Origin: JAWKHR01 sp041394725
GTDB lineage: Bacteria; Acidobacteriota; Vicinamibacteria; Vicinamibacterales; SCN-69-37
Direction of reading: 5' to 3'
DNA length: 64,000 nucleotides
Assembly (NCBI GenBank): GCA_041394725.1
Contig: JAWKHR010000018.1
Coordinates: 1 to 64,000 of the forward strand
The notes beneath the pieces are model-generated. The model was not told where the DNA came from. It searched no databases and saw nothing but the letters and a program-made list of their open reading frames with translations. A program made the translations under genes and the position numbers. This document shows, in pieces, positions 32,672-42,147 of this stretch. The stretch's first letter is position 1. Each line of letters begins with the position of its first letter.

Positions 32672-33000
32672 TTGTCCACGACTCCGTCGCACTTCCGGCA
32701 CACCCGCACCCGCCGGCCGTCGTCGAGCCGCCGGTGCCCGACCCGGGTCGCGACGCCGCACTCGGGACAGACCAGCTGCACGTTCGACACGTCCAGCGAG
32801 GCCTCGCGCTCGACGATCCCGCCCTTGACGTTGCGCTGCGGGTTCGGGCGCGTGTGCCGCTTGATGAAGTTCACGCCCTCGACGACGACGCGGTGCCGGA
32901 CCGGCATGACCTGCAGCACGCGCCCGCGCTTGCCGCGGTCGCGGCCGGCGATCACCACGACGTTGTCGTTCTTCCGGATGCTGAGCGTCTGGCGCATCAT
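32668..33000 (-). CDS. rplX: Ribosomal protein uL24 with Cys4 C-terminus
   Basis: 110 residues from ATG 33000 (a second ATG follows at once); GGAGG lies 10 nt upstream. KOW motif KNDNVVVIAGRDRGKRGRVL, then KRHTRPNPQRNVKGGIVERE. The C-terminal part has CPEC and, 22 residues on, CRKC, a pattern that could bind zinc. First protein to nucleate 50S assembly. Three bases after rplN. Confidence 0.95.
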   Translation of the reverse strand: MMRQTLSIRKNDNVVVIAGRDRGKRGRVLQVMPVRHRVVVEGVNFIKRHTRPNPQRNVKGGIVEREASLDVSNVQLVCPECGVATRVGHRRLDDGRRVRVCRKCDGVVDK

Positions 33001-33002
33001 GA

Positions 33003-33371
33003 CTAGAGCACCTCCGGCGCCAGCGAGATGATCTTCATGAACCGCCGCTCGCGCAGCTCCCGCGCCACCGGGCCGAACACGCGCGTGCCGATCGGCTCGC
33101 CCTCGGGGCTGATGAGCACGGCCGCGTTGCGGTCGAACCGGATGTAGCTGCCGTCCTTGCGGCGCAGCTCCTTGCGCGTCCGGACGATGACCGCCTTGAC
33201 GACCTGGCCCTTCTTGACCGTCGCGTCGGGCGTGGCTTCCTTCACCGACGCCGTGACGATGTCGCCGATCCGCGCGTAGCGGCCCGTGGACCCGCCGATC
33301 GGGTTGATCACCGCGATCTTGCGGGCGCCGGAATTGTCGGCCACGTCGAGAATGGATCGCATCTGTACCAT
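33003..33371 (-). CDS. rplN: Ribosomal protein uL14
   Basis: 122 residues, standard. Signature ARKIAVINPIGGSTGRYARI and GDIVTASVKEATPDATVKKG; ends REREFMKI-like (RELRERRFMKIISLAPEVL). Interface protein of the 50S that contacts 16S helix 14 and is the target of RsfS. The 44-bp gap to rpsQ is empty. Confidence 0.97.
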   Translation of the reverse strand: MVQMRSILDVADNSGARKIAVINPIGGSTGRYARIGDIVTASVKEATPDATVKKGQVVKAVIVRTRKELRRKDGSYIRFDRNAAVLISPEGEPIGTRVFGPVARELRERRFMKIISLAPEVL

Positions 33372-33415
33372 GATTGGTCACTCCTCCCCGCGCCTCGTGC
33401 CGCGGGGCTGCCGCC

Positions 33416-33667
33416 CTAGACGATCCGCGCCCGCTCCACGACGCGCGTGACCACCCAGCGCTTGCGACGGCTGATCGGCCGCGAGGCGACGAGCGCGACC
33501 TTGTCGCCCACCTTCGCGTCGTTGGCCTCGTCGTGCGCCATGAACTTCGTCGTCAGCCGCAGCTGCTTGCCGTAGACCTCGTCGCGCACCTGGCGCTCGA
33601 CGGCGACCACGACGCTCTTCTGCATCTTGTTGCTGACGACCGTGCCGTAGATTTCGCGTTTCGCCAT
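33416..33667 (-). CDS. rpsQ: Ribosomal protein uS17
   Basis: 83 residues. OB fold beginning REIYGTVVSNKMQKSVVVAV, with the loop EANDAKVGDKVALVASRPIS and end RKRWVVTRVVERARIV. Binds helix 11 and helix 7 of 16S rRNA. Three bases after rpmC. Confidence 0.97.
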   Translation of the reverse strand: MAKREIYGTVVSNKMQKSVVVAVERQVRDEVYGKQLRLTTKFMAHDEANDAKVGDKVALVASRPISRRKRWVVTRVVERARIV

Positions 33668-33670
33668 CGC

Positions 33671-33877
33671 TCAGTCCCTGACGCCCTTCTCGCCGAGCAC
33701 CGTCTTGATCCGCGCCAGCTCCCGGCGGAGCGGACGCACCTTGTGGCCCGACTCGGTCTGGCCCATGGTCTGCTGCAGGCGCAGGCGGAAGACCTGGTCG
33801 TCCAGGTCCTTCGCGCGCTGGCGCAGGTCCTCGACCGGCAGCCCGCGGAGTTCGGAGAGCAGCTCGCCGACCTTCAT
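33671..33877 (-). CDS. rpmC: Ribosomal protein uL29
   Basis: 68 residues from ATG 33877, overlapping the rplP stop by 4 bp. Two-helix protein: MKVGELLSELRGLPVEDLRQ, FRLRLQQTMGQTESGHKVRP and RRELARIKTVLGEKG. Lies at the peptide-exit tunnel near uL23, where the signal recognition particle docks. Confidence 0.96.
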   Translation of the reverse strand: MKVGELLSELRGLPVEDLRQRAKDLDDQVFRLRLQQTMGQTESGHKVRPLRRELARIKTVLGEKGVRD

Positions 33878-34299
33878 GACACCTTCTCCTCGGCGAAGCG
33901 CTGGGCGAAGCGCGTCTTCATCGGCAGCTTGGCCGCCGCCAGCCGCATCGCCGCGCGCGCGTCGGCCAGCGACACGCCCTCGATCTCGAACAGGATCCGG
34001 CCGGGCTTGATCACCGCGACCCACTGCTCGGGCGCGCCCTTGCCCTTGCCCATCCGGGTTTCCTGCGGCTTCTTCGTGATCGGCTTGTCCGGGAACACCC
34101 GGATCCAGACCTTGCCGCCGCGCTTGATCCCGCGGGTCAGGGCGACGCGGGCGGCCTCGATCTGCCGGTCGGTCAGCCAGCACGGCTCGAGCGTCATCAG
34201 GCCGTAGTCCCCGAACGCCACCGTCGAGCCGCGCCACGCGAGCCCGCGCATGCGGCCGCGCTGCTGCTTGCGGTACTTGACCTTCTTCGGCATCAACAT
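33874..34299 (-). CDS. rplP: Ribosomal protein uL16
   Basis: 141 residues. Starts with the Lys/Arg-rich MLMPKKVKYRKQQRGRMRG, contains KRGGKVWIRVFPDKPITKKP, then ETRMGKGKGAPEQWVAVIKPG, shown here as ETRMGKGKGAPE and QWVAVIKPGRILFEIEG. Organises the A-site and the central protuberance. The ATG two codons in is an equal start candidate. Confidence 0.97.
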   Translation of the reverse strand: MLMPKKVKYRKQQRGRMRGLAWRGSTVAFGDYGLMTLEPCWLTDRQIEAARVALTRGIKRGGKVWIRVFPDKPITKKPQETRMGKGKGAPEQWVAVIKPGRILFEIEGVSLADARAAMRLAAAKLPMKTRFAQRFAEEKVS

Positions 34300-34334
34300 G
34301 ATGTGTCTCTCTCAGTCAGCATCCGGCGCCGGCG

Positions 34335-35015
34335 TCACCGCCCGCCCGCGCGCCGCGGCTGCCGGTACTCCTCTTCGCGGCCGATCCGCGGCGAGAGGCG
34401 CTCGCCCTTGTACAGCCAGACCTTCACGCCAATCGCGCCGTAGGTCGTGAACGCCTCGGCGAAGCCGTAGTCGATGTCCGCGCGCAGCGTCTGGAGCGGC
34501 AGCTGCCCGTGCAGGTACCACTCGGACCGCGCAATCTCGGCGCCGTTGAGGCGCCCCGACACGCGCACCTTGATCCCGCGCGCGCCGAACCGCAGGGCCG
34601 ATTCGACGGCCTTGCGCATCGCGCGGCGGAACGCGACGCGCTTCTCGAGCTGCATCGCCACCGACTCGCCGATCAGCTGCGCGTCGAGCTCGGGCTTCTG
34701 GATCTCGAGGATGTTGATGAACACCTCGCGGCCCGTCGTCTTCTGCAGCTCCTGGCGCAGCCGGTCCACCTCGGTCCCCTTGCGGCCGATGATGATGCCG
34801 GGCCGGGACGTGTGGATGTCCACCTTCAGCTTGTTGGCCGCGCGCTCGATGTCGATTCGCGCGACGCCCGCGTGCGAGAACCGCGACTTGAGCTGCTGGC
34901 GGAGCTTCAGGTCCTCGTGCAGCAGCTTCGCGTAGTCCTTGTCGGCGAACCACCGCGAGCGCCAGGTCTTGTTGAACCCGAGCCGGAACCCGTAGGGATG
35001 AACCTTCTGACCCAT
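34335..35015 (-). CDS. rpsC: Ribosomal protein uS3
   Basis: 226 residues. Start MGQKVHPYGFRLGFNKTWRS, KH domain with PGIIIGRKGTEVDRLRQEL, and C-terminal signature region RVSGRLNGAEIARSEWYLHG. Forms the mRNA entry channel helicase with uS4 and uS5. A short Arg-rich tail closes the protein. Confidence 0.97.
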   Translation of the reverse strand: MGQKVHPYGFRLGFNKTWRSRWFADKDYAKLLHEDLKLRQQLKSRFSHAGVARIDIERAANKLKVDIHTSRPGIIIGRKGTEVDRLRQELQKTTGREVFINILEIQKPELDAQLIGESVAMQLEKRVAFRRAMRKAVESALRFGARGIKVRVSGRLNGAEIARSEWYLHGQLPLQTLRADIDYGFAEAFTTYGAIGVKVWLYKGERLSPRIGREEEYRQPRRAGGR

Positions 35016-35050
35016 AGCCGTCCTTGATCCTTCGTCCTGGGCGCCGGCCG

Positions 35051-35497
35051 TCAGGCCTTCGCCGCGCTCGTCTTCCCCGCCGCGGCCCCGGCCGCCCGGG
35101 ACTTCCGCGGCTTCTTCGACGCGCCGCCCGCGGCGGCGACCGGCGCCACGCGCGCCGCGCGCTCGGCCACCGTCACGGTCAGGTGCGCCGTCCGCTTCAC
35201 CACGCGGAACGCCCGGCCCATCGGCGCGGGGCGCACCCGCTTCATGCTCGGTCCCTGGTTCGCCCAGCAGCCCGACACGAAGAGCCGGTCGACGTCGCCG
35301 CCGAAACCGTCCTTCTGCTGCGCGTTGGCGATGGCCGACCGCAGCACCTTGGCGATGTCGCGCGCGATGGCCTTGCGCGAGAACCGCAGCGTCGCCAGCG
35401 CCTGCCCGACGGCGGCGCCGCGGATCTGGTCCATGACCAGGCCGGCCTTCTGCGCCGACGTGCGCACGTAGCGTCCGGTGGCCTCCCCGGTGACCAT
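35051..35497 (-). CDS. rplV: Ribosomal protein uL22 with basic Ala-rich tail
   Basis: 148 residues from ATG 35497, which shares its first base with the rpsS stop; GGAGG lies 6 nt upstream, better than for the GTG one codon earlier. Core residues 1-115 include KAGLVMDQIRGAAVGQALAT and KRVRPAPMGRAFRVVKRTAH. The last ~35 residues (KKPRKSRAAGAAAGKTSAAK) are an extra basic tail. The beta-hairpin lines the exit tunnel. Confidence 0.96.
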   Translation of the reverse strand: MVTGEATGRYVRTSAQKAGLVMDQIRGAAVGQALATLRFSRKAIARDIAKVLRSAIANAQQKDGFGGDVDRLFVSGCWANQGPSMKRVRPAPMGRAFRVVKRTAHLTVTVAERAARVAPVAAAGGASKKPRKSRAAGAAAGKTSAAKA

Positions 35498-35802
35498 CAC
35501 GCGCCTCCCTTGCCCGCCGCGGCGACCTGCGCGGCCTTCTCGGCCTTCGTGGTGTGCCCCTTGAAGGCGCGGGTCGGCGCGAACTCGCCGAGCTTGTGCC
35601 CGACCATGTTCTCGGTGATGTACACCGGGATGAACTTCTTGCCGTTGTGCACCGCGATCGTGTGCCCGACCATCTCGGGAATGACCGTGGAGCGCCGCGA
35701 CCAGGTCTTGATGACCCGCTTCTCCGGCTCCCGGTTCATCGCCTCGACCTTCTCGAGGAGATGCACGTCGATGAAGGGGCCTTTCTTGAGCGATCGGGAC
35801 AT
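35497..35802 (-). CDS. rpsS: Ribosomal protein uS19
   Basis: 101 residues. Starts MSRSLKKGPFIDVHLLEKVE, contains the signature IAVHNGKKFIPVYITENMVG and HKLGEFAPTRAFKGHT. 30S head protein next to uS13. Followed by a short AAKG-rich end. Three bases after rplB. Confidence 0.97.
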   Translation of the reverse strand: MSRSLKKGPFIDVHLLEKVEAMNREPEKRVIKTWSRRSTVIPEMVGHTIAVHNGKKFIPVYITENMVGHKLGEFAPTRAFKGHTTKAEKAAQVAAAGKGGA

Positions 35803-35805
35803 GGC

Positions 35806-36630
35806 CTACTTCTTCCTCCGCTGCACGATGAAGCGATCGGTGCGCTTGTTACGGCGCGTCTTGTAGCCCTTCGTCGGGATGCCCCACGGCGTCACCGGGT
35901 GACGGCCGCCCGAGGTCTTGCCCTCGCCGCCGCCGAGCGGGTGATCCACCGGGTTCATCGCCACGCCACGCACGTGCGGCCGGCGCCCGAGCCACCGGGT
36001 GCGCCCGGCCTTGCCGATCGAGACGTTCTCGTGGTCGATGTTGCCGACCTGCCCGATCGTGGCCAGGCACTCGATGTTGATGAGCCGGACCTCGCCCGAC
36101 GGCATCTTCACCGAGGCGTACTCGCCTTCCTTGGCCACCAGCTGCACCGACGACCCGGCCGACCGCGCGATCTGGCCGCCCTTGCCCGGCTTGAGCTCCA
36201 CGTTGTGCAGCTGCGTGCCGAGCGGAATCGCCTTGAGCGGCAGGCAGTTGCCCGGCAGGATGTCCGCCGTGTCGGCCGCGAGCACCGTGTCGCCGACCTT
36301 CAGGCCGAGCGGGTGCAGGATGTAGCGCTTCTCGCCGTCCGCGTAGGTGACGAGCGCGATCCGCGCCGACCGGTTCGGGTCGTACTCGACCGTGGCGACC
36401 TTCCCGGGGATGCCGGTCTTGTCGCGCTTGAAGTCGATGATCCGGTAGTTCCGCTTGTGCCCGCCGCCGCGCCACCACGACGTCAGCTCGCCACGGTTGT
36501 TGCGGCCGCCCGAGCGGTGGAGCGGCTCGATGAGCGGCTTGTGGGGCTTGTCGGTCGTGATCTCGTCGAACGTCTGCACGCTCTGGAACCGGCGCCCCGC
36601 CGAAGTCGGCTTGTATTTGCGAATAGGCAT
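35806..36630 (-). CDS. rplB: Ribosomal protein uL2
   Basis: 274 residues from ATG 36630 (the frame is open further up but is rplW shadow). Starts MPIRKYKPTSAGRRFQSVQT, and has the C-terminal signature with the catalytic-centre loop VAMNPVDHPLGGGEGKTSGG. Near the peptidyl transferase centre and needed for subunit joining. Starts two bases after rplW. Confidence 0.97.
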   Translation of the reverse strand: MPIRKYKPTSAGRRFQSVQTFDEITTDKPHKPLIEPLHRSGGRNNRGELTSWWRGGGHKRNYRIIDFKRDKTGIPGKVATVEYDPNRSARIALVTYADGEKRYILHPLGLKVGDTVLAADTADILPGNCLPLKAIPLGTQLHNVELKPGKGGQIARSAGSSVQLVAKEGEYASVKMPSGEVRLINIECLATIGQVGNIDHENVSIGKAGRTRWLGRRPHVRGVAMNPVDHPLGGGEGKTSGGRHPVTPWGIPTKGYKTRRNKRTDRFIVQRRKK

Positions 36631-36631
36631 C

Positions 36632-36922
36632 TCAGGCTCCCTCGAAGACCTCGGGCATCTTCTCGCCGGCCTTGAGCCGGACCCACGCCTTCTTCCAGTC
36701 CGGCCGCTGCCCGGCAAACCGGCCCTGGCGCTTGATCTTGCCGTGCATGATCTGGGTCCGCACCGTGGCGACCTTCGCGCCGAAGAGCTTCTCGACGGCG
36801 TGCTTCACCTCGATCTTGGTCGCCGCCCGCGCCACCTCGAAGACCAGCACCGGCCCGCTCGCGCGGGCGATGGTCGTCTTCTCGGTGATGAGCGGCCGCC
36901 GGATGACGTCGGTGACCTTCAT
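36632..36922 (-). CDS. rplW: Ribosomal protein uL23
   Basis: 96 residues from ATG 36922, overlapping the rplD stop by 4 bp. Starts MKVTDVIRRPLITEKTTIAR, contains EVARAATKIEVKHAVEKLFG and the terminal DWKKAWVRLKAGEKMPEVFE. Docking site of trigger factor and SRP at the tunnel exit. Confidence 0.97.
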   Translation of the reverse strand: MKVTDVIRRPLITEKTTIARASGPVLVFEVARAATKIEVKHAVEKLFGAKVATVRTQIMHGKIKRQGRFAGQRPDWKKAWVRLKAGEKMPEVFEGA

Positions 36923-37539
36923 CGCAGCACCTCCTGCAGGCGCTCGAGCGCCGCGCGCGTGACGACGATGCGCCCCGCGTCCATCACGTCGCGCGGGGTG
37001 AGCCGGCCGCTCGGCACGAGCCGGACGCCCGCGATGTTCCGCGCCGACCGCGCGAACGCGTCGTCGAGCACCACGTCGGTCACGAGCGTCTTGCCCGTCG
37101 CGCCGATCCGCCTGAACATCGCGGCGGTCTCCTTCGTCTTCGGCGTCTCGGCCGCCAGGGCCTCGACGACGATGACGTCGCCCGCGCGGAGCCGCGACGC
37201 CATCGCGCTCCGCAGCGCGCCGCGCTCGACCTTGCGCGGCAGCGCGTAGTCGTAGCTGCGCGGCTGCGGGCCGAACACGGTGCCGCCCTTGCGCCACAGC
37301 GGGTTGCGCGCCTCGCCGACGCGGGCGCGGCCCGTGCCCTTCTGGCGCCACGGCTTGCGGCCGCTGCCCGAGACGAGCGCGCGGTTCTTGGTCATGTGCG
37401 TGCCGCGCCGCTCGGACGCGTTCTGCCGCACGACCGACTCCCAGATCAGGTCGGCCTTGACGGGCCCGGCGGTGAACGTCTCGCCGAGCTCGAAGCTCCC
37501 GACCTTCTCGTTCTGTCCGTTGACGATGTCGAGTTTCAT
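36919..37539 (-). CDS. rplD: Ribosomal protein uL4
   Basis: 206 residues from ATG 37539; the frame upstream is rplC shadow. Landmarks RGTHMTKNRALVSGSGRKPW, RQKGTGRARVGEARNPLWRK, GGTVFGPQPRSYDYALPRKV. The long loop reaches into the exit tunnel. In Escherichia coli it also represses the S10 operon; no such leader hairpin is evident here. Confidence 0.97.
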   Translation of the reverse strand: MKLDIVNGQNEKVGSFELGETFTAGPVKADLIWESVVRQNASERRGTHMTKNRALVSGSGRKPWRQKGTGRARVGEARNPLWRKGGTVFGPQPRSYDYALPRKVERGALRSAMASRLRAGDVIVVEALAAETPKTKETAAMFRRIGATGKTLVTDVVLDDAFARSARNIAGVRLVPSGRLTPRDVMDAGRIVVTRAALERLQEVLR

Positions 37540-37552
37540 GGCGCGATCCGCC

Positions 37553-38233
37553 TCACTTCTTGCCCTTCTTGGGCTTCTCCGCCTGCGGCTGCGGCTCGGG
37601 CTTGCGCGCCACGGCCTGGCGCACGACGACGATGCCACCCGGCGCGCCCGGCACGGCGCCGTGCACCACCAGCAGGTGGCTCTCGGCGTCCACGCGGACG
37701 ACGCGCAGGTTCCGCGTGGTGACGCGCTTGCCGCCCATCCGGCCGGCCGCGCGCATGCCCTTCACGACGCGGGACGGGAACGACGAGGCGCCGATCGAGC
37801 CCGGCGCCCGGTGGAACATCGAGCCGTGCGTCGCGGCGCCGCCGCCGAAGTTGTGCCGCTTCATGACGCCCTGGAAGCCCTTGCCCCGGCCGTTCGCGAT
37901 GATGTCCACGCGGTCGCCCGTGCTGAAGATGCTGACCAGCACCTGGTCGCCCGGCTTCGGCGCCTCGGCACCGGCCTTCACCGTGACCTCGCGCCGCACG
38001 CGCGTCGGGGGCACCGCGGCCTTCTTGTAGTGGCCGGCCATGGGCTTGTTCGCCTTCACGGGCGTCTCGTCCACCAGCCCGAGCTGGACGGCCTCGTAGC
38101 CGTCGGTCGCCGCGGACTTGGCCTGCACGACCACGCACGGTCCGACCTTGATCACCGTGCCCGGGACGACCGTGCCGTCCGGCTCGAAGACCTGCGTCAT
38201 CCCGACCTTGCGTCCGATGAGTCCTGTCACCAT
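37553..38233 (-). CDS. rplC: Ribosomal protein uL3
   Basis: 226 residues from ATG 38233 with GAGG 5 nt upstream; the GTG one codon earlier is less likely. Starts MVTGLIGRKVGMTQVFEPDG; signature FQGVMKRHNFGGGAATHGSM and the loop KRVTTRNLRVVRVDAESHLL. Assembly initiator of the 50S. A Lys/Pro-rich end of about 15 residues. The 100-bp gap to rpsJ is GC-rich without a gene. Confidence 0.97.
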   Translation of the reverse strand: MVTGLIGRKVGMTQVFEPDGTVVPGTVIKVGPCVVVQAKSAATDGYEAVQLGLVDETPVKANKPMAGHYKKAAVPPTRVRREVTVKAGAEAPKPGDQVLVSIFSTGDRVDIIANGRGKGFQGVMKRHNFGGGAATHGSMFHRAPGSIGASSFPSRVVKGMRAAGRMGGKRVTTRNLRVVRVDAESHLLVVHGAVPGAPGGIVVVRQAVARKPEPQPQAEKPKKGKK

Positions 38234-38333
38234 CACACCCTCGCCTGTCGGCGCTCGGCGCCCGGCGCGCGGCTTCCGGGCGGCGCGTCAGACCCGCGCC
38301 GCACGCCGGAGGCCGGCCCGCCGATCCCCGGCC

Positions 38334-38669
<336 letters not shown>

Positions 38670-38679
38670 GGGTGACTCT

Positions 38680-40788
<2,109 letters not shown>

Positions 40789-40796
40789 GACGAGGG

Positions 40797-41270
40797 TTAC
40801 CAGCGATAGTGCGCGAAGGCCTTGTTGGCTTCCGCCATGCGATGCGTGTCCTCGCGCTTCTTGACCGCACCGCCGCGGAGATTGGCCGCGTCCATGAACT
40901 CGTTGGCGAGCTTCTCCTGCATCGTCTTGCCGTCCGCGCGGTCACGCGCGTAACCGGCCAGCCAGCGGATGGAGAGCGACAGGCGCCGGTTCGGGTTGAC
41001 CTCGATCGGCACCTGGTAGTTCGACCCGCCGACCCGGCGCGACTTCACCTCGAGCGCCGGCTTCACGTTGTCGACCGCCTTCTTGAAGACCTTCAGCGGA
41101 TCGTCCTCGGTCTTCTCCTTCACGATGTCGAGCGCCTTGTACATGATCCGCTCGGCCGTGGAGCGCTTGCCCCCACGCATGATCGTGCTGATGAACTTCG
41201 TCACCAGCGGACTGCCGTAGATCGGATCCGCCGGAACCTCGCGCTTCGGGATCTCTCTGCGTCGCGGCAT
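40797..41270 (-). CDS. rpsG: Ribosomal protein uS7
   Basis: 157 residues, standard. MPRRREIPKREVPADPIYGS, FISTIMRGGKRSTAERIMYK, and GGSNYQVPIEVNPNRRLSLS; ends EANKAFAHYRW. Binds the 3' major domain of 16S rRNA and the E site. Starts three bases after rpsL. Confidence 0.98.
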   Translation of the reverse strand: MPRRREIPKREVPADPIYGSPLVTKFISTIMRGGKRSTAERIMYKALDIVKEKTEDDPLKVFKKAVDNVKPALEVKSRRVGGSNYQVPIEVNPNRRLSLSIRWLAGYARDRADGKTMQEKLANEFMDAANLRGGAVKKREDTHRMAEANKAFAHYRW

Positions 41271-41273
41271 GGT

Positions 41274-41651
41274 CTACGCCTTCTTGGGCCGCTTGGCCCC
41301 GTACTTCGAACGCCCCTGCATCCGCCCGGCCACGCCCACCGCGTCGAGCGTCCCGCGCACGACGTGATACCGCACGCCCGGCAGGTCCTTCACGCGGCCC
41401 CCGCGGATGAGCACCAGCGAGTGCTCCTGCAGGTTGTGCCCCACGCCCGGGATGTAGGTCGTCACCTCGATGCCGTTGGTCAGCCGCACGCGCGCCACCT
41501 TCCGGAGCGCCGAGTTCGGCTTCTTCGGGGTCTGCGTGAACACGCGCACGCACACGCCGCGCTTCTGCGGGCTGCGCTGCAGCGCCGGGCTCTTCGTCTT
41601 GCTCAGGACCTTCTCGCGCCCCTGGCGGACCAACTGGCTGATCGTCGGCAC
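41274..41651 (-). CDS. rpsL: Ribosomal protein uS12
   Basis: 125 residues from GTG 41651 with GGAG 6 nt upstream; residues further up in the frame are leader. PTISQLVRQGREKVLSKTKS, then TPKKPNSALRKVARVRLTNG and the decoding loop PGVGHNLQEHSLVLIRGGRV. The streptomycin-relevant lysines in TPKKPNS and GRVKDLPG are wild type. First gene of the 34-gene ribosomal supercluster. Confidence 0.97.
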   Translation of the reverse strand: MPTISQLVRQGREKVLSKTKSPALQRSPQKRGVCVRVFTQTPKKPNSALRKVARVRLTNGIEVTTYIPGVGHNLQEHSLVLIRGGRVKDLPGVRYHVVRGTLDAVGVAGRMQGRSKYGAKRPKKA

Positions 41652-41955
41652 GTCGTTCTCCACTCCCGCGGCGCCGGCCCCGACCGACACCGGATGCTCG
41701 CCACCCGTCGCGAAGGGACGCCACGCCCCGCCGCCGACCGGCAACGATCCACGCCGCCGCCACCGGCGGCGCGGTTGCGTCACGGGCCTGAGAGCACGCG
41801 CTCGGCGCCCGAGACAATCCCCTATTGCTGAATCACAGCCATGGTGATCGGCGTCCGGACGCCCGTCGGCATCCACCGATCACGCGGAATCGACCAGGAA
41901 GCGGGAGCTTCGACTGGAAGCGGGCCTAGATAGGGTGTCCTAAGCCCGAAATAAC
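41652..41955 (-). other. Leader region of the ribosomal supercluster
   Basis: About 300 nt between the predicted transcription start and rpsL. No open frame with family features is seen. It is GC-rich and could fold; a purine-rich segment (GGACACC...CTATCTAGG) follows the promoter. Length suggests a regulated leader, but I recognise no known ribosomal-protein binding motif. Confidence 0.35.
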
Positions 41956-41961
41956 CTTGCG

Positions 41962-41991
41962 AGGGTAGCACGCCCGCAAGCAGGGGGTCAA
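41962..41991 (-). promoter_or_regulatory. Sigma-70-type promoter for the rpsL-rplQ supercluster
   Basis: On the minus strand TTGACC (41986-41991), 18 bp, then TACCCT (41962-41967). The -35 matches TTGACA in five of six positions and the -10 TATAAT in three to four. It is in the only longer non-coding stretch upstream of rpsL and points to it. The remaining sequence to 42147 shows no gene. Confidence 0.6.
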
Positions 41992-42147
41992 GATCGTGAT
42001 CCCAGGCCAGGCGCGGCTCGGCGAGGCCTCGCGGGGCAGTGCCCGCCTCGCGCCTCCCCTGGGGCCAGCCGACGCTCCCCCCGCCAGCCTCCCAGTGGCC
42101 CGTCCAAGCACGTCCAGGGCCTCCCGGGCCACGGGATCGGGTTTAGG

